A stretch of 64,000 bases of DNA from Xenophilus sp. AP218F (lineage in GTDB: Bacteria > Pseudomonadota > Gammaproteobacteria > Burkholderiales > Chromobacteriaceae). The notes below the pieces were generated by a model. That model made no database searches, had not been told where the DNA came from, and saw nothing but the letters and a program-made list of their open reading frames with translations. Positions 20,634-30,666 of the stretch are shown here, piece by piece. Position numbers and translations under genes: made by a program. The stretch covers positions 62,001-126,000 of the forward strand of contig NJIE01000024.1 of assembly GCA_002213445.1 (NCBI GenBank), given 5' to 3'. How positions within the stretch are numbered: the first letter of the stretch is position 1; the number at the start of each line of letters is the position of its first letter.

Positions 20634-21257
20634 TCAGGGCAGGGCCGCCGTGCGCACGGGCGCCGGCGCCTGCCACGCCCAGCGGTTCTTCCAGGCGCCC
20701 ATCACCAGATTGGGATACTCCGCCCGCCCCAGGCTGCCGTTGTAGCGGCCGAGCGCGCGGAACAGGTTGCCGCGCTCCACGTCCAGGTAATAACGCAGGA
20801 TGGTGCAGCCGTAACGCAGATTGGTGGTGAGATCGAACAGATTGTGCCGCGGGTTGCCGATATGGCGCACCCAGAACGGCATCACCTGCATCAGGCCGCG
20901 CGCGCCCGCGCCAGATACCGCGTATTTGTTGAAGCCGCTCTCCACCTGGATCAGGCCCAGCACCAGTTGCGGGTCCAGACCGGCGCGGGTGGCTTCGTAC
21001 TGGATGGCGGTGAGCAGCCGTTCGCGCACCCAGGGGTCGGGAATGCGCTTTTGCAGCCGGCGCGACATCTCGGCCAGCCAGGCCTGGCCCAGGCGCGGGT
21101 CGTCGAACACCAGCCGCGGCGCGTTGGCGTCCGACACCGAACGGTGCATGGTGGACGCCACGTTGGCCGCCAGCGCCTCCTCCTTTTGCGCGCCGGCCCA
21201 TGCCGGCGTCGCCGCCAGCGCAAGACAAACGCTCAGAAGAAGGCGCATCGGTTTCAT
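20634..21257 (-). CDS. Lytic transglycosylase (SLT domain)
   Basis: A 207-residue exported protein. The signal peptide [16 protein letters not shown] is followed by the SLT domain with catalytic glutamate in [20 protein letters not shown] and RYNGSLG. It cleaves the glycan strands of peptidoglycan with anhydro-ring formation. Its ATG overlaps the proS stop (ATGA), so the two are cotranscribed. Which lytic transglycosylase group it belongs to cannot be settled by eye. Confidence 0.9.
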   Translation of the reverse strand: MKPMRLLLSVCLALAATPAWAGAQKEEALAANVASTMHRSVSDANAPRLVFDDPRLGQAWLAEMSRRLQKRIPDPWVRERLLTAIQYEATRAGLDPQLVLGLIQVESGFNKYAVSGAGARGLMQVMPFWVRHIGNPRHNLFDLTTNLRYGCTILRYYLDVERGNLFRALGRYNGSLGRAEYPNLVMGAWKNRWAWQAPAPVRTAALP

Positions 21258-22963
21258 CGGATCAGTTTGCTCAGCAGATGATCCAGAATAGCATCGGCAG
21301 CGACGGCAGTGGCTTCGCTGTCGCGGCGGTGCTGGTACTCGACCTTGCCGTCCTTCAGGCCGCGGTCGCCGATGGTGACGCGGTGCGGCGCGCCGATCAG
21401 CTCCCAGTCGGCGAACATCGCGCCCGGGCGCTCGCCGCGGTCGTCCAGGATCACGTCCACGCCGCGCGCCAGCAGCTCGGCGTGCAGCTTGTCGGCGGCT
21501 TCCTTCACCGCCTCGGAGCGGTCGTAGCCCACCGGGCAGATCACCGCCGCGAACGGGGCGATGGCGTCGGGCCAGATCATGCCCTTGTCGTCGAAGTTCT
21601 GCTCGATGGCCGCGCCCAGGATGCGGGTCACGCCGATGCCGTAGCAGCCCATCTCGAACGGCTTGGGTTTGCCGTCCTCGTCGAGGAAGGTGGCGTTCAT
21701 CGCCTCGGAGTACTTGGTGCCGAGGTAGAACACGTGGCCCACTTCGATGCCGCGCTGGATGGCGAGCGGGCCGTTGCCGCAGGGGCTGGCGTCGCCTTCC
21801 ACCACGTTGCGGATGTCGGCCACCTCCGGCTCGGCGCAGTCGCGGCCGAAGTTGGCGCCGGTGTAGTGCTGGTCGTCCTCATTCGCGCCGATGACGAAGT
21901 CGGCCATCCTGGCGACGGTGCGGTCGGCGATGACGCGGCCCTTGAAGCCCACCGGGCCCAGCGAGCCGGGATTGGCGCCGAAGGCGTCGCGGATAGCCGC
22001 CGGGCTGGCGAAGGTCAGCGGCTTCTTGACGCCGGCGATCTTCTCGGCCTTCACTTCGTTCAGTTCGTGGTCGCCACGCACCAGCATCAGCACCGCTTCG
22101 TCATGCTCGCCTTCCACCACCACCGCCTTGACGGTCTGGCGGATATCCACTTTCAGGAAGCCCACCAGCTCGGCGATGGTCTTGATCCTGGGGGTGTGCA
22201 CCTTGCTCAGCGCGGCGGCCGCGGCCGGGCGCTCGCCGGCCGGGGCCAGCGCTTCGGCCAGCTCGATGTTGGCGGCGTAGTCGGAGTTCGGGCAGTAGAC
22301 GATGGCGTCTTCGCCGGTGTCGGCGATCACCTGGAATTCATGCGAGCGGTCGCCGCCGATGGCGCCGGTGTCGGCCGCCACCGCGCGGTAGGTCAGGCCC
22401 ATGCGGTCGAAGATGCGGCGATAGGCGGCGTACATGTTTTCGTAGCTCTTGCCGGCGTCTTCAGCGCTGCGGTCGAACGAGTACGCGTCCTTCATCGTGA
22501 ATTCGCGACCGCGCATCACGCCGAAGCGCGGGCGGCGCTCGTCGCGGAACTTGGTCTGGATCTGGTAGAAGTTCTTCGGCAGCGCGCGGTAGCTTTTCAG
22601 TTCGCGGCGGGCGATATCGGTGATCACTTCCTCGGCGGTCGGCTGCAAGGCGAAGTCGCGCTCGTGCCGGTCCTTGAAGCGCAGCAGCTCGGCGCCCATC
22701 TTGTCCCAGCGGCCGGTTTCTTGCCACAGCTCGGCCGGTTGCACCACCGGCAGGCTCACTTCGATCGCGCCGGCGCGGTTCATTTCTTCGCGCACGATGG
22801 CTTCCACCTTGCGCACCACGCGCAGGCCCATCGGCATCCAAGAGTAAATGCCCGCGGCTTGCTTGCGGATGAAACCGGCGCGCAGCATCAGTTTCTGACT
22901 GACGATGTCGGCGTCGGCGGGGGCTTCTTTCAGGGTGGAAATGAAAAACTGCGATGCGCGCAT
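21254..22963 (-). CDS. proS: Prolyl-tRNA synthetase, bacterial type
   Basis: From the ATG at 22963 the enzyme has 569 residues and starts [20 protein letters not shown], as do homologues. Class II motifs are visible (motif 2 [19 protein letters not shown], motif 3 [14 protein letters not shown]), and the YbaK-like editing insertion lies at about residues 230-400. It charges tRNA-Pro. AAGGA precedes this ATG, so longer readings are rejected. The lytic transglycosylase gene overlaps its end. Confidence 0.96.
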   Translation of the reverse strand: MRASQFFISTLKEAPADADIVSQKLMLRAGFIRKQAAGIYSWMPMGLRVVRKVEAIVREEMNRAGAIEVSLPVVQPAELWQETGRWDKMGAELLRFKDRHERDFALQPTAEEVITDIARRELKSYRALPKNFYQIQTKFRDERRPRFGVMRGREFTMKDAYSFDRSAEDAGKSYENMYAAYRRIFDRMGLTYRAVAADTGAIGGDRSHEFQVIADTGEDAIVYCPNSDYAANIELAEALAPAGERPAAAAALSKVHTPRIKTIAELVGFLKVDIRQTVKAVVVEGEHDEAVLMLVRGDHELNEVKAEKIAGVKKPLTFASPAAIRDAFGANPGSLGPVGFKGRVIADRTVARMADFVIGANEDDQHYTGANFGRDCAEPEVADIRNVVEGDASPCGNGPLAIQRGIEVGHVFYLGTKYSEAMNATFLDEDGKPKPFEMGCYGIGVTRILGAAIEQNFDDKGMIWPDAIAPFAAVICPVGYDRSEAVKEAADKLHAELLARGVDVILDDRGERPGAMFADWELIGAPHRVTIGDRGLKDGKVEYQHRRDSEATAVAADAILDHLLSKLIR

Positions 22964-23344
22964 GATGCGTCCTTGGGATTCTGCTAAATGACGTCGATTG
23001 TAGCGTTTGCGGGGGCTTGCGTCCAAGCTTCCCCTCCCCCGCCGCCTGGCCTATAAAGCAGCGTGCCGGCGGAAAGCGAATGACCGATATCGGCCCGGAA
23101 TCGCCATTTTTCACCCTTTCGGCCAGTTGTTGCAGTACAACAACCCTGAGCCTGTCCGGGACCGCGGCGCTTTGCTCGCCGCCGGGTCTTGGAGTAATCT
23201 GCGCGCAGCCGGGCTTTTTATATGGCTTTTTTACACCCGTTCCGTCAGCGCATGGCCGGACGGGATTTGCTTTTGGAAAAGCGCCGGACTCACTCCGCCG
23301 CCGCGCGCTTCGCGCCGGCGACGCACACACAGTTATGGAAGCTT

Positions 23345-25210
23345 ATGCAGGATCACAAAAAACAGGCGATGGCCGGCCTGACCCTGGCTGCGCTCGGCGT
23401 AGTCTACGGCGATATCGGCACCAGCCCGCTGTATACCTTGCGCGAATGCTTTGTCAGCCAGAACCTCCCCACCAGCCCTGACAATATTTTCGGCATTCTG
23501 TCGTTGATCTTCTGGTCGCTGGTCTTCGTGGTGTCGGTGAAATACGTGGCCTTCGTGCTGCGCGCCGACAACCGCGGCGAGGGCGGCATCATGGCGCTGA
23601 TGGCTCTGGCCCGCCATTACACCACCCACGCCGCGCGCTGGAAGATCGTGGTGCTGGGCCTGTTCGGCGCGGCGCTGTTCTACGGCGACGCCATCATCAC
23701 GCCGGCGGTGTCGGTGCTGTCGGCCGCCGAGGGGATGAAGGTGATCTCCCCGGCGATGGAGGCCTACGTGCTGCCGGTGGCCATCGCCGTGCTGCTCAGC
23801 CTGTTCGTGGTGCAGCGTTACGGCACCGCCAGCGTCGGCCTGCTGTTCGGCCCGATCATGACGATCTGGTTCAGCGTGCTGGGCCTGCTCGGCATTCTGG
23901 AAATCCTCAAGGAGCCGGCGGTGCTGCAGGCGCTCAACCCGTGGCACGCGGTGGATTTCCTGCACCGCAACGGTTTTCACGCCTTCCTGACGCTGGGCTC
24001 GGTGGTGCTGGCGCTGACCGGCGCGGAGGCGCTGTACGCCGACATGGGCCACTTCGGCAAGTCGCCGATCCGCCGCGCCTGGTTCTCGCTGGTGCTGCCC
24101 GGCCTCGCGCTCAACTACTTCGGCCAGGGGGCGCTGCTGATGCAGAACCCCAAGGCCATCGAAAACCCGTTCTACCTGCTGGCGCCGGAATGGGCGCTGC
24201 TGCCGATGATCGTGCTGGCCACGCTGGCCACGGTGATCGCCTCGCAGGCGGTGATCTCGGGCGCGTATTCGCTGACCCGCCAGGCCATCCTGCTGGGCTA
24301 CTGCCCGCGGCTGGAAGTGCGCCACACCTCCGAGAAGGAAATCGGCCAGATCTACATGCCCTTCATCAACTGGGCGCTGCTGATCTCGGTGATCGTGGTC
24401 ATCCTCACCTTCAAGACCTCGTCCAGCCTGGCCGCCGCCTACGGCATCGCCGTCACCGGCACCATGCTGATCACCACGGTGCTGTTCTTCGTGGTGGCGC
24501 GCGTCAACTGGCGCTGGCCGTTGCCGCTGGCGCTGGGCATCACCGTGTTCTTCGGCGCCATCGACACCGCCTTCTTCGCCGCCAACATCCACAAGGTGGC
24601 CGACGGCGGCTGGCTGCCGCTGGTGATGGGCATGGCCATCTTCACGCTGATGAGCACCTGGAAGCAGGGCCGCGAGCTGCTGTTCGGCCGCCTGCGCGAA
24701 CAGGCGCTGCCGCTGGACAGCTTCATCGAGAACCTGGAAGCCTATCCGCCGGCGCGGGTGCAGGGCACCTCGGTGTTCCTGACCAGCACCCTGCACGGCG
24801 TGCCGCACGCGCTGCTGCACAACCTCAAGCACAACAAGGTGCTGCACGAGCGGGTGGTGCTGATGACCATCCGCACCGAAGACGTGCCCTACGTCGCCGA
24901 AGACGAGCGGCTGGAGGTGGTGCAGATGTCGGCCTCCTTCTGGCGCGTGGTGGCGCGCTACGGCTTCAAGGAAGATCCGAACGTGCTGCAAGTGCTGGAC
25001 CTGTGCGGCGAACAGGGCGTGGCTTTCGAGCTGATGGACACCTCGTTCTTCCTGTCGCGCGAGACCATCGTCTCCACCGAGCGGCCGGGCATGGCGCGCT
25101 GGCGCGAGAAGCTGTTCGTGTGGATGAGCAAGAACGCGATGCGCGCCACCGACTTCTTCCAGGTGCCCACCAACCGGGTGGTGGAGCTGGGCGCGCAAGT
25201 CGAGCTGTAA
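23345..25210 (+). CDS. kup: Low-affinity potassium transport protein Kup
   Basis: From the ATG at 23345 the protein has 621 residues, the usual Kup length. It starts MQDHKKQAMAGLTLAALGVV and continues with the signature YGDIGTSPLYTLRE, twelve membrane helices and a cytoplasmic C-terminal domain. It imports K+ together with protons. GGAAG lies before this start; an upstream in-frame GTG/ATG extension of 41 residues lacks homology to the family. A strong terminator follows. Confidence 0.94.
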   Translation: MQDHKKQAMAGLTLAALGVVYGDIGTSPLYTLRECFVSQNLPTSPDNIFGILSLIFWSLVFVVSVKYVAFVLRADNRGEGGIMALMALARHYTTHAARWKIVVLGLFGAALFYGDAIITPAVSVLSAAEGMKVISPAMEAYVLPVAIAVLLSLFVVQRYGTASVGLLFGPIMTIWFSVLGLLGILEILKEPAVLQALNPWHAVDFLHRNGFHAFLTLGSVVLALTGAEALYADMGHFGKSPIRRAWFSLVLPGLALNYFGQGALLMQNPKAIENPFYLLAPEWALLPMIVLATLATVIASQAVISGAYSLTRQAILLGYCPRLEVRHTSEKEIGQIYMPFINWALLISVIVVILTFKTSSSLAAAYGIAVTGTMLITTVLFFVVARVNWRWPLPLALGITVFFGAIDTAFFAANIHKVADGGWLPLVMGMAIFTLMSTWKQGRELLFGRLREQALPLDSFIENLEAYPPARVQGTSVFLTSTLHGVPHALLHNLKHNKVLHERVVLMTIRTEDVPYVAEDERLEVVQMSASFWRVVARYGFKEDPNVLQVLDLCGEQGVAFELMDTSFFLSRETIVSTERPGMARWREKLFVWMSKNAMRATDFFQVPTNRVVELGAQVEL

Positions 25211-25224
25211 GCGTCCCGCTACAG

Positions 25225-25256
25225 AAAAAGGCAGGCGGAAATCGCCTGCCTTTTTT
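25225..25256. terminator. Terminator of kup
   Basis: GGCAGGCG and CGCCTGCC form an 8-bp stem around GAAAT, with five A before and six T after. Confidence 0.88.
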
Positions 25257-25285
25257 CATGCCCGCGCGGCGGGCGGCCGCGGCGG

Positions 25286-25301
25286 TTCGGAAATTTCCGA
25301 A
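25286..25301. repeat. 16-bp perfect palindrome between kup and the GNAT-AmpD gene
   Basis: TTCGGAAATTTCCGAA is self-complementary over all 16 bases. It lies in the gap between the kup terminator and the convergent gene; no function can be assigned. Confidence 0.35.
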
Positions 25302-25379
25302 AATGGTTTTACATTGAGAGACTTAACCATGCCGACAGCGTGGTCGTCTGGCGCGCCCGCTCCGCCTGTAGCCGGGCGG

Positions 25380-26399
25380 CTACAATTTCAGGCCGGTTTC
25401 CGCCTGCGCCCTCGCCCAGTCGAAGTGCGGGCCGGGGTCGGTCTTGCGCCCCGGCGCGATGTGCTCGTGGCCGGCGATGGCCAGCAGCGGCAGGTGGCGG
25501 CGCAGTTCCTGCGCCAGCGCCGCCAGCGTCCGGTACTGCGCTTCGCCGAACGGTTCGAAATCGCAGCCTTCCAGCTCCACCCCCAGCGAGAAGTCGTTGC
25601 ACTTGTCGCGGCCGCGCCAGCTGGAGACGCCGGCGTGCCAGGCGCGCTGCCAGACCGGCACGAACTGCAGCAGCTGGCCGTCGCGGCGGATGAAGAAGTG
25701 CGACGACACCCGCAGCTGGGCGATCTCGCGGTAAAAGGGGTGCTCGTCCGGGTCGAGGCGATTGCCGAACAGCTGCTCGACGCCCGGTCCGCCGTAGCGA
25801 TAAGGCGGCAGGCTGATATTGTGAATCACCAGCAACTCCGGCCTGCCCTCCGGACTGCGCGCGTCGCAGTTGGGCGATGGCTGCTGCAAGGCGCCGCGCA
25901 GCCAGCCGTTGCGCTGCAGGGCCAGCTGCGGCGGCGTGGCCGGCCGGTACTGCATATGCCACAACACCAGCCCGTCCGGCACGCTCCAGCGCCGCTCCAG
26001 CACGAAGCCCGCCTTGTGATAAAGCGCGATGGCGGCGGCGTTGACCTCGGCGGTGTCCACGCTGACCCGGCTCTCGCCCTGCAAGGCGCGGTTGAGCAGG
26101 CGATAGCCCCAGCCCTGGCACAGATGCGCCGGGTCCACCACCGTGCGTTCGATATGCATGCCGCCGTCGGCGCGGCGGGAGGTGGCCACCAGCCCGCGCA
26201 GCGTTTCGCCCTCGAAAGCCCCCCATATCCAGTACGGGCAGGCGGCCACCGCCGCCAGGTCCGGCCACATCACCGGCAATTGCGGGTAATCCAGCCACGC
26301 CACCTCCAGTTGGTGCGCGGCCAGTTGCAAGCGCCAGGCTTGCCGGGCCAGGGACGCGTCCCCAACATCCAGCGCCCTGACCTCGAACGGCAGCTCCAT
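25380..26399 (-). CDS. GNAT acetyltransferase-AmpD amidase fusion
   Basis: From the ATG at 26399 the protein has 339 residues in two parts. Residues 1-155 are GNAT-like, with the acetyl-CoA loop LCQGWGYRLLNRAL and the C-terminal ALYHKAGFVLERRW. Residues 165-339 closely match AmpD: zinc ligands in VIHNISLPP and GHEHIAPGRKTDPGP, plus RWHAGVS-like RAWHAGVSSW and CNDFSLGVELEG. AmpD cleaves the peptide from anhydromuramyl-peptides in cytoplasmic recycling and thereby controls AmpC induction. The two domains share one uninterrupted frame. A Met between them lacks a good ribosome site. What the GNAT part acetylates is unknown. Confidence 0.88.
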   Translation of the reverse strand: MELPFEVRALDVGDASLARQAWRLQLAAHQLEVAWLDYPQLPVMWPDLAAVAACPYWIWGAFEGETLRGLVATSRRADGGMHIERTVVDPAHLCQGWGYRLLNRALQGESRVSVDTAEVNAAAIALYHKAGFVLERRWSVPDGLVLWHMQYRPATPPQLALQRNGWLRGALQQPSPNCDARSPEGRPELLVIHNISLPPYRYGGPGVEQLFGNRLDPDEHPFYREIAQLRVSSHFFIRRDGQLLQFVPVWQRAWHAGVSSWRGRDKCNDFSLGVELEGCDFEPFGEAQYRTLAALAQELRRHLPLLAIAGHEHIAPGRKTDPGPHFDWARAQAETGLKL

Positions 26400-26562
26400 C
26401 TCATCCTTTCCGCCGGCCAAACACAGCCGGGCTATCATAATGACAGGCCGCGCCATTCTACCCGAGCGGCCCGCGCCGCAATACGCCGGTCACATCCGGC
26501 AGGCAGGCTGACGGTCTGTCCCGGCGCGGCGTCCGACAACGCGCCCGACCAACAGTAGCAGG

Positions 26563-26586
26563 GTCTCAAGTTCCATCCCTTGAGAC
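26563..26586 (+). promoter_or_regulatory. Inverted repeat before the hemerythrin gene
   Basis: GTCTCAAG and CTTGAGAC form perfect 8-bp arms around an 8-base centre, 68 bp upstream of the ATG. It could be an operator or a leader hairpin. Confidence 0.4.
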
Positions 26587-26653
26587 GTATCATGTTAGGG
26601 GACACGCCATTCCGGCAGAATATCCGCCGACTTCAACGCAGGAGACCACCCCC

Positions 26654-27181
26654 ATGCTCAGCCTGAACGCCTTGGGCGGCGACGCCGCCCCCAGCTTCGA
26701 ACAACCGCTGGAAATGCTGCAAGCCTGCCACGACAAGATCCGCCGCTTTTGCGACCAGCTGGACAAGCTGCCGCCTTACATCGCCGAGCACGGCGTCAAC
26801 GAGGCCGCCAAAAACGCCATCAACGACGTGGTGCGCTATTTCGACGTGGCCGGCCCCGCCCACCACAGCGACGAGGAAGAGGAGCTGTTCCCGCTGATCC
26901 TGGAGCGGGTGCCCACCGCCGCCTCGCGGCTGGAGCAGCTGTCGGCCGAACACGGCTATCTGCACTCCTGCTGGAACGCGATCCGCGACGACCTGATCGC
27001 GCTGCGCGACGGCAAGATCGGCGCCATCAGCAAGAACGAACTGCAGGAATTCGCGCGCCAGTACCGCGAGCACGCGGCCGCCGAGGAAGTCTGGCTGTTT
27101 CCCACCGCCGGCAGCACGCTCAGCGCCGACGAAATGCGCGCAGCCGGCGCGCGCATGGCCGCGCGCCGCCAGCAGGCCTGA
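26654..27181 (+). CDS. Hemerythrin-like iron-binding protein
   Basis: A 175-residue four-helix protein of the hemerythrin HHE class. The expected iron ligands are present in order: H in ACHDKIRRF, H in AHHSDEEEELFPLI with the acidic cluster, H in EHGYLHSCWN and H in YREHAAAEEVWLFP. Such proteins bind O2 or NO or repair iron-sulfur centres; the choice cannot be made from sequence. It is a single gene with its own terminator. Confidence 0.88.
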   Translation: MLSLNALGGDAAPSFEQPLEMLQACHDKIRRFCDQLDKLPPYIAEHGVNEAAKNAINDVVRYFDVAGPAHHSDEEEELFPLILERVPTAASRLEQLSAEHGYLHSCWNAIRDDLIALRDGKIGAISKNELQEFARQYREHAAAEEVWLFPTAGSTLSADEMRAAGARMAARRQQA

Positions 27182-27205
27182 AACCGACGCTCCGCCCGAT
27201 ATGCG

Positions 27206-27231
27206 AAAAGGCCGCCCGGAGGCGGCCTTTC
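27206..27231. terminator. Two-way terminator between hemerythrin gene and tal
   Basis: AAAGGCCGCC and GGCGGCCTTT pair perfectly around CGGA between two convergent genes. Confidence 0.85.
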
Positions 27232-27249
27232 TCATGCGCGCGATCGCGA

Positions 27250-28311
27250 TCAGGCGGTCAGTTGCAGCAGCTTGGCGAAAGCGTCTTCAAACAGCTTCAG
27301 GCCGTCCTGTTGCAGCTTCTCGCCCGCGGCGGCCAGATCCACGCCGGCAGCTTCCACTTCGGCCAGCAGGGCCTTGGCTTCGTCCATCGCCACCGGCAGG
27401 GTGAGCGCGGCTTCGCCGTGGTCGCGGAACGCGTCCAGGGTAGCGTCCGGCACGGTGTTGACGGTTTCGTCGCCGATCAGGCTTTCCACATACATCACAT
27501 CGCGGTAAGCCGCGTTCTTGGTGCCGGTGGATGCCCACAGCAGGAACTGCGGACGCGCGCCGGCGGCCTTCAGCTCGGCGAATTCCGCGCCATGGAAGCG
27601 CTCCTGGTAACGCGCGTACGCGGCCTTGGTCAGCGCGATGGCCACCTTGCCCTGATGCTTCGCGGCGACCTGCGGGTCCAGCAGGCTGTCGACGCGGGAC
27701 AGGAAGAAGCTGGCCACGGCCTTGACGTGGCCGACGTCCTTGCCGTCCGCCTTGCGGGCCTTGAGGCCGGCGATGTAGGCGTCCCATACCGCGTCCACTT
27801 GCGGCAGCGAGAACAGCAGGGTGATGTTGACGTTGACGCCTTCGCGGGTCAGCGCTTCAAAGGCGCGGATGCCTTCCGGCGTGGCCGGAATCTTGATCAT
27901 GGCGTTGGCGCGGTCGATTTCGGCCCACAGGCGGCGCGCGGCGGCCAGAGTGCCGGCTTCGTCGCGCGACAGTTCCGGCGACACTTCCAGGCTGACGTAG
28001 CCATCGTCGCCGCGGGTGGACTGGTACTGCGGCAGCAACAGATCGCACGCGGCGCGGATGTCGGCCACCACCAGACGCTCGTAGCGCGCTTCGGCGGACA
28101 ACGACGCATCCTGCTTCAATACGGCCAGCTCGCCCTGATAGCTCTGGTCGGTGCTGATGGCCTTGTAGAAGATGGCCGGGTTGGAAGTGACGCCGGCGAT
28201 GCCGTCGTCGGCCAGCAGGCGCGCGAGTTCGCCGGAGGCGATCAGTTCACGGGACAGATTGTCCAGCCAGATGCGCTGGCCGAAGGGACGAATGGCTTGA
28301 AGTCGGTTCAT
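27250..28311 (-). CDS. tal: Transaldolase (subfamily 2)
   Basis: From the ATG at 28311 the enzyme has 353 residues and starts MNRLQAIRPFGQRIWLDNLS. It has GVTSNPAIFYKAI, MIKIPATPEGIRA with the Schiff-base lysine, and NVNITLLFSLPQ. It moves dihydroxyacetone units between sugar phosphates in the pentose phosphate pathway. The length and motif style fit the longer subfamily 2 rather than the E. coli TalB type. The downstream two-way terminator ends the unit. Confidence 0.94.
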   Translation of the reverse strand: MNRLQAIRPFGQRIWLDNLSRELIASGELARLLADDGIAGVTSNPAIFYKAISTDQSYQGELAVLKQDASLSAEARYERLVVADIRAACDLLLPQYQSTRGDDGYVSLEVSPELSRDEAGTLAAARRLWAEIDRANAMIKIPATPEGIRAFEALTREGVNVNITLLFSLPQVDAVWDAYIAGLKARKADGKDVGHVKAVASFFLSRVDSLLDPQVAAKHQGKVAIALTKAAYARYQERFHGAEFAELKAAGARPQFLLWASTGTKNAAYRDVMYVESLIGDETVNTVPDATLDAFRDHGEAALTLPVAMDEAKALLAEVEAAGVDLAAAGEKLQQDGLKLFEDAFAKLLQLTA

Positions 28312-28499
28312 GGTGATGCGGTCCAGGGGAAAGACTTGACTATGTGGACCCACATCCTAGCGCGGGAAAATCTTCACGCCAAGGGAATTGTCACCGGAGC
28401 TTGTCCTATATCTAGCCCGCATCCGATGACGGCCCGTAATTTTCCCATCCGCGCCGCTCAGGCCGGCTAACTCCCTGTAGCGACAAGGTTTCAGGCGCG

Positions 28500-29807
28500 T
28501 CAGGCGGCCTGCGCGCCGCTGCGCCGCTCGCGCGGAAACACTACGCAGAAGGTGCTGCCCTTGTCCGGCTCGCTCTTGATCTCCAGCCGCGCCTGATGGC
28601 GGGCCAGCACGTGCTTGACGATGGCGAGGCCAAGGCCGGTGCCGCCGCTGCCGCGCGAACGGCCGCGGTCCACCCGGTAGAAGCGCTCGGTCAGCCGCGG
28701 AATGTGTTCGCGCGGGATGCCGATGCCGGTATCGCTCACCGAGAAGCGCAGCGACTCGCCCTCTTCCTTCCAGGCCAGGGTGATGCTGCCGCCTTCCGGC
28801 GTGTAGCGCACCGCGTTGGATACCAGGTTGCCGAAGGCGGAGTGCAGCTCCTGGCTGCTGCCCCACAGCACGGCCGGACAACAGCCGGCCTGTTCGATGC
28901 GATGCCGGCCCTGCGACAGGCCTTCCGCCTCCACCAGCAGCGTGTCCATCATCTCGCGCATGTCGATGCGCTCGGCCGCCGCGCCCTTGGGGTTGTTCTC
29001 CAGCCGCGACAGCGTCAGCAGGTCTTCCACCAGGCTTTGCATCCGCCGCGACTGCTCCATCATCATCGGCAGGAACTGGCGGAAGGTGCGGTCGTCCACC
29101 TCGGGCATGTCGCCCAGCGTTTCCAGAAAGCCTCCGATCACCGTCAGCGGCGTGCGCAGCTCGTGAGAGACGTTGGCGACGAAATCGCGGTGCACGGTCT
29201 GCACCCGCTCCAGCTGGGTGATGTCGCGGGTGAGCATCAATTTGCGGGTGGAATCGAACGGCACCAGCTGCAACGAGATCACCAGCTCGCGCGGCTGGCT
29301 GAAGCTGAGCACCAGCGGCTGGCTGAAGCTGGCCTTGTGCATATAGGCGTGAAACGCCGGCTGGCGGATCAGATTGAGAATCTGGTTGCCGACGTCCTGC
29401 TTGCGGTCCAGGCCCAGATGCTCCACCGCCATCGGGTTGATCCACTCGATGCGGTCGTTTTCGTCCAGCACCACCACGCCGTCCGGCATCGCCTCGCCAG
29501 CATTGATGAAGCGTTCCAGCACGTGGGTCAGCTTCTTCTTGCTCTGGCTCTGGCTGCGCATGGTGCGAAACAGGCTCATGAACACCGAGTGCCAGACGCC
29601 GAAACCGTCCGGCACCCGCTCGGCGGTGGGGTGGCCCAGCCAGCGCAACAACAGGGCCATGTGGTAGAGGTTGAACGCCAGCCAGGCGGCCAGGCAGATT
29701 TCCACCACGATCAGCGCGTCCTGCGCCGACCCCGCCAGCCAGAAGGCGAATCCGGCGGCGACGATGGCGATGCCCCACCCCATCGTCCTTTTCAGGAATT
29801 CACGCAT
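28500..29807 (-). CDS. phoR: Phosphate regulon sensor kinase PhoR
   Basis: A 435-residue histidine kinase with two N-terminal membrane helices, a PhoR-type linker, a PAS domain (DGVVVLDENDRIEWINPMA), the phosphorylated histidine in ANVSHELRTPLTV near residue 215 and an HATPase domain (NLVSNAVRYTP, DTGIGIPREH, GGTGLGLAIV). It senses phosphate limitation through the Pst system and phosphorylates PhoB. It follows phoB by 6 bp on the same strand. Confidence 0.94.
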   Translation of the reverse strand: MREFLKRTMGWGIAIVAAGFAFWLAGSAQDALIVVEICLAAWLAFNLYHMALLLRWLGHPTAERVPDGFGVWHSVFMSLFRTMRSQSQSKKKLTHVLERFINAGEAMPDGVVVLDENDRIEWINPMAVEHLGLDRKQDVGNQILNLIRQPAFHAYMHKASFSQPLVLSFSQPRELVISLQLVPFDSTRKLMLTRDITQLERVQTVHRDFVANVSHELRTPLTVIGGFLETLGDMPEVDDRTFRQFLPMMMEQSRRMQSLVEDLLTLSRLENNPKGAAAERIDMREMMDTLLVEAEGLSQGRHRIEQAGCCPAVLWGSSQELHSAFGNLVSNAVRYTPEGGSITLAWKEEGESLRFSVSDTGIGIPREHIPRLTERFYRVDRGRSRGSGGTGLGLAIVKHVLARHQARLEIKSEPDKGSTFCVVFPRERRSGAQAA

Positions 29808-29813
29808 CGCATC

Positions 29814-30503
29814 TCACTGTTGCACGGAGAAACGGTAGCCGGTGCCGCGCACGGTCTGGATCAGGCTGTCGTGGCGGGTGTTTTCCAGCGCGCTGCGCAG
29901 GCGGCGGATATGCACGTCCACGGTGCGCTCCTCGACGAAGACGTGGTCGCCCCACACCTGGTCCAGCAGTTGGGCGCGAGAGTGCACCCGCTCCGGATGG
30001 GTCATGAAGAAATGCAGCAGGCGGAACTCGGTCGGCCCCAGATCGATGACGCTGCCGTTGCCGGTGACGCGGTGCGTTACCGGGTCCAGCCTGAGGCCTT
30101 GCACGTCGACCGCGTCGTCGGTCATCTGCGGCGCGCGGCGACGCAGCACCGCCTTGATGCGTGCCAACAGCTCGCGAGGCGAGAAAGGCTTGGTGATGTA
30201 ATCGTCGGCGCCGGTTTCCAGGCCGGTGACCTTGTCCTGCTCGTCCGAGCGAGCGGTCAGCATGATGATGGGAATGTGGCGGGTACGCTCGTCGGCGCGC
30301 AGGCGCTTGGCCACGTCCACGCCGCTGGCGCCGGGCAGCATCCAGTCCAGCAGCACCAGATCTGGCAAGGCGTTGCGCACCAGGGTCAGCGCGGCCTCGG
30401 CGGTGCTGGCGCGCAGCACATGGTGACCGGCCTGCGCCAGATTGAAGGCGATCAGTTCCTGAATGGCCGGTTCGTCTTCAACCAGCAAGATGTTGGCTGC
30501 CAT
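29814..30503 (-). CDS. phoB: Phosphate regulon response regulator PhoB
   Basis: From the ATG at 30503 the protein has 229 residues, exactly the usual PhoB length. The receiver domain shows ILLVEDE, the phospho-acceptor DLVLLDWMLPG and KPFSPREL; the C-terminal OmpR-type winged helix ends RTVDVHIRRLRSAL and RGTGYRF. It activates phosphate-starvation genes. A Pho box upstream indicates self-activation. A longer reading of 13 residues has no homology and is rejected. Confidence 0.95.
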   Translation of the reverse strand: MAANILLVEDEPAIQELIAFNLAQAGHHVLRASTAEAALTLVRNALPDLVLLDWMLPGASGVDVAKRLRADERTRHIPIIMLTARSDEQDKVTGLETGADDYITKPFSPRELLARIKAVLRRRAPQMTDDAVDVQGLRLDPVTHRVTGNGSVIDLGPTEFRLLHFFMTHPERVHSRAQLLDQVWGDHVFVEERTVDVHIRRLRSALENTRHDSLIQTVRGTGYRFSVQQ

Positions 30504-30549
30504 GTTAGTCCATCCTCGATTGTAGGTGCGGCAAGGATACAAATGGCGG

Positions 30550-30566
30550 ATGACAGGAATATGACA
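30550..30566 (-). promoter_or_regulatory. Pho box upstream of phoB
   Basis: On the minus strand TGTCAT is repeated with an 11-bp period (TGTCATATTCCTGTCAT), matching the known PhoB site of two such repeats. It lies 47 bp before the phoB ATG, and TTGTAT downstream may serve as the -10. Confidence 0.75.
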
Positions 30567-30634
30567 TGTCTTGGAATTCGTGTTTCCGTCACATTTTCGA
30601 TCATTTTCCCCGCCCCGTCACCCTGGCGGCGGAC

Positions 30635-30666
30635 AAAAAAAACGGGCCTGCCGCAAGGCAGACCCG
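30635..30666 (-). terminator. Strong terminator on the minus strand upstream of phoB
   Basis: On the minus strand CGGGTCTGCC pairs with GGCAGGCCCG around TTGC (10-bp stem including one U-G pair), followed by eight T. No coding gene ends here, so it should end a separate transcript. Confidence 0.85.

Noticed and set aside
23333-25198. A 621-codon open frame antisense to kup
   Set aside because: It has no recognisable domain, is very rich in H, R and Q, and mirrors the coding frame of a clear Kup transporter.
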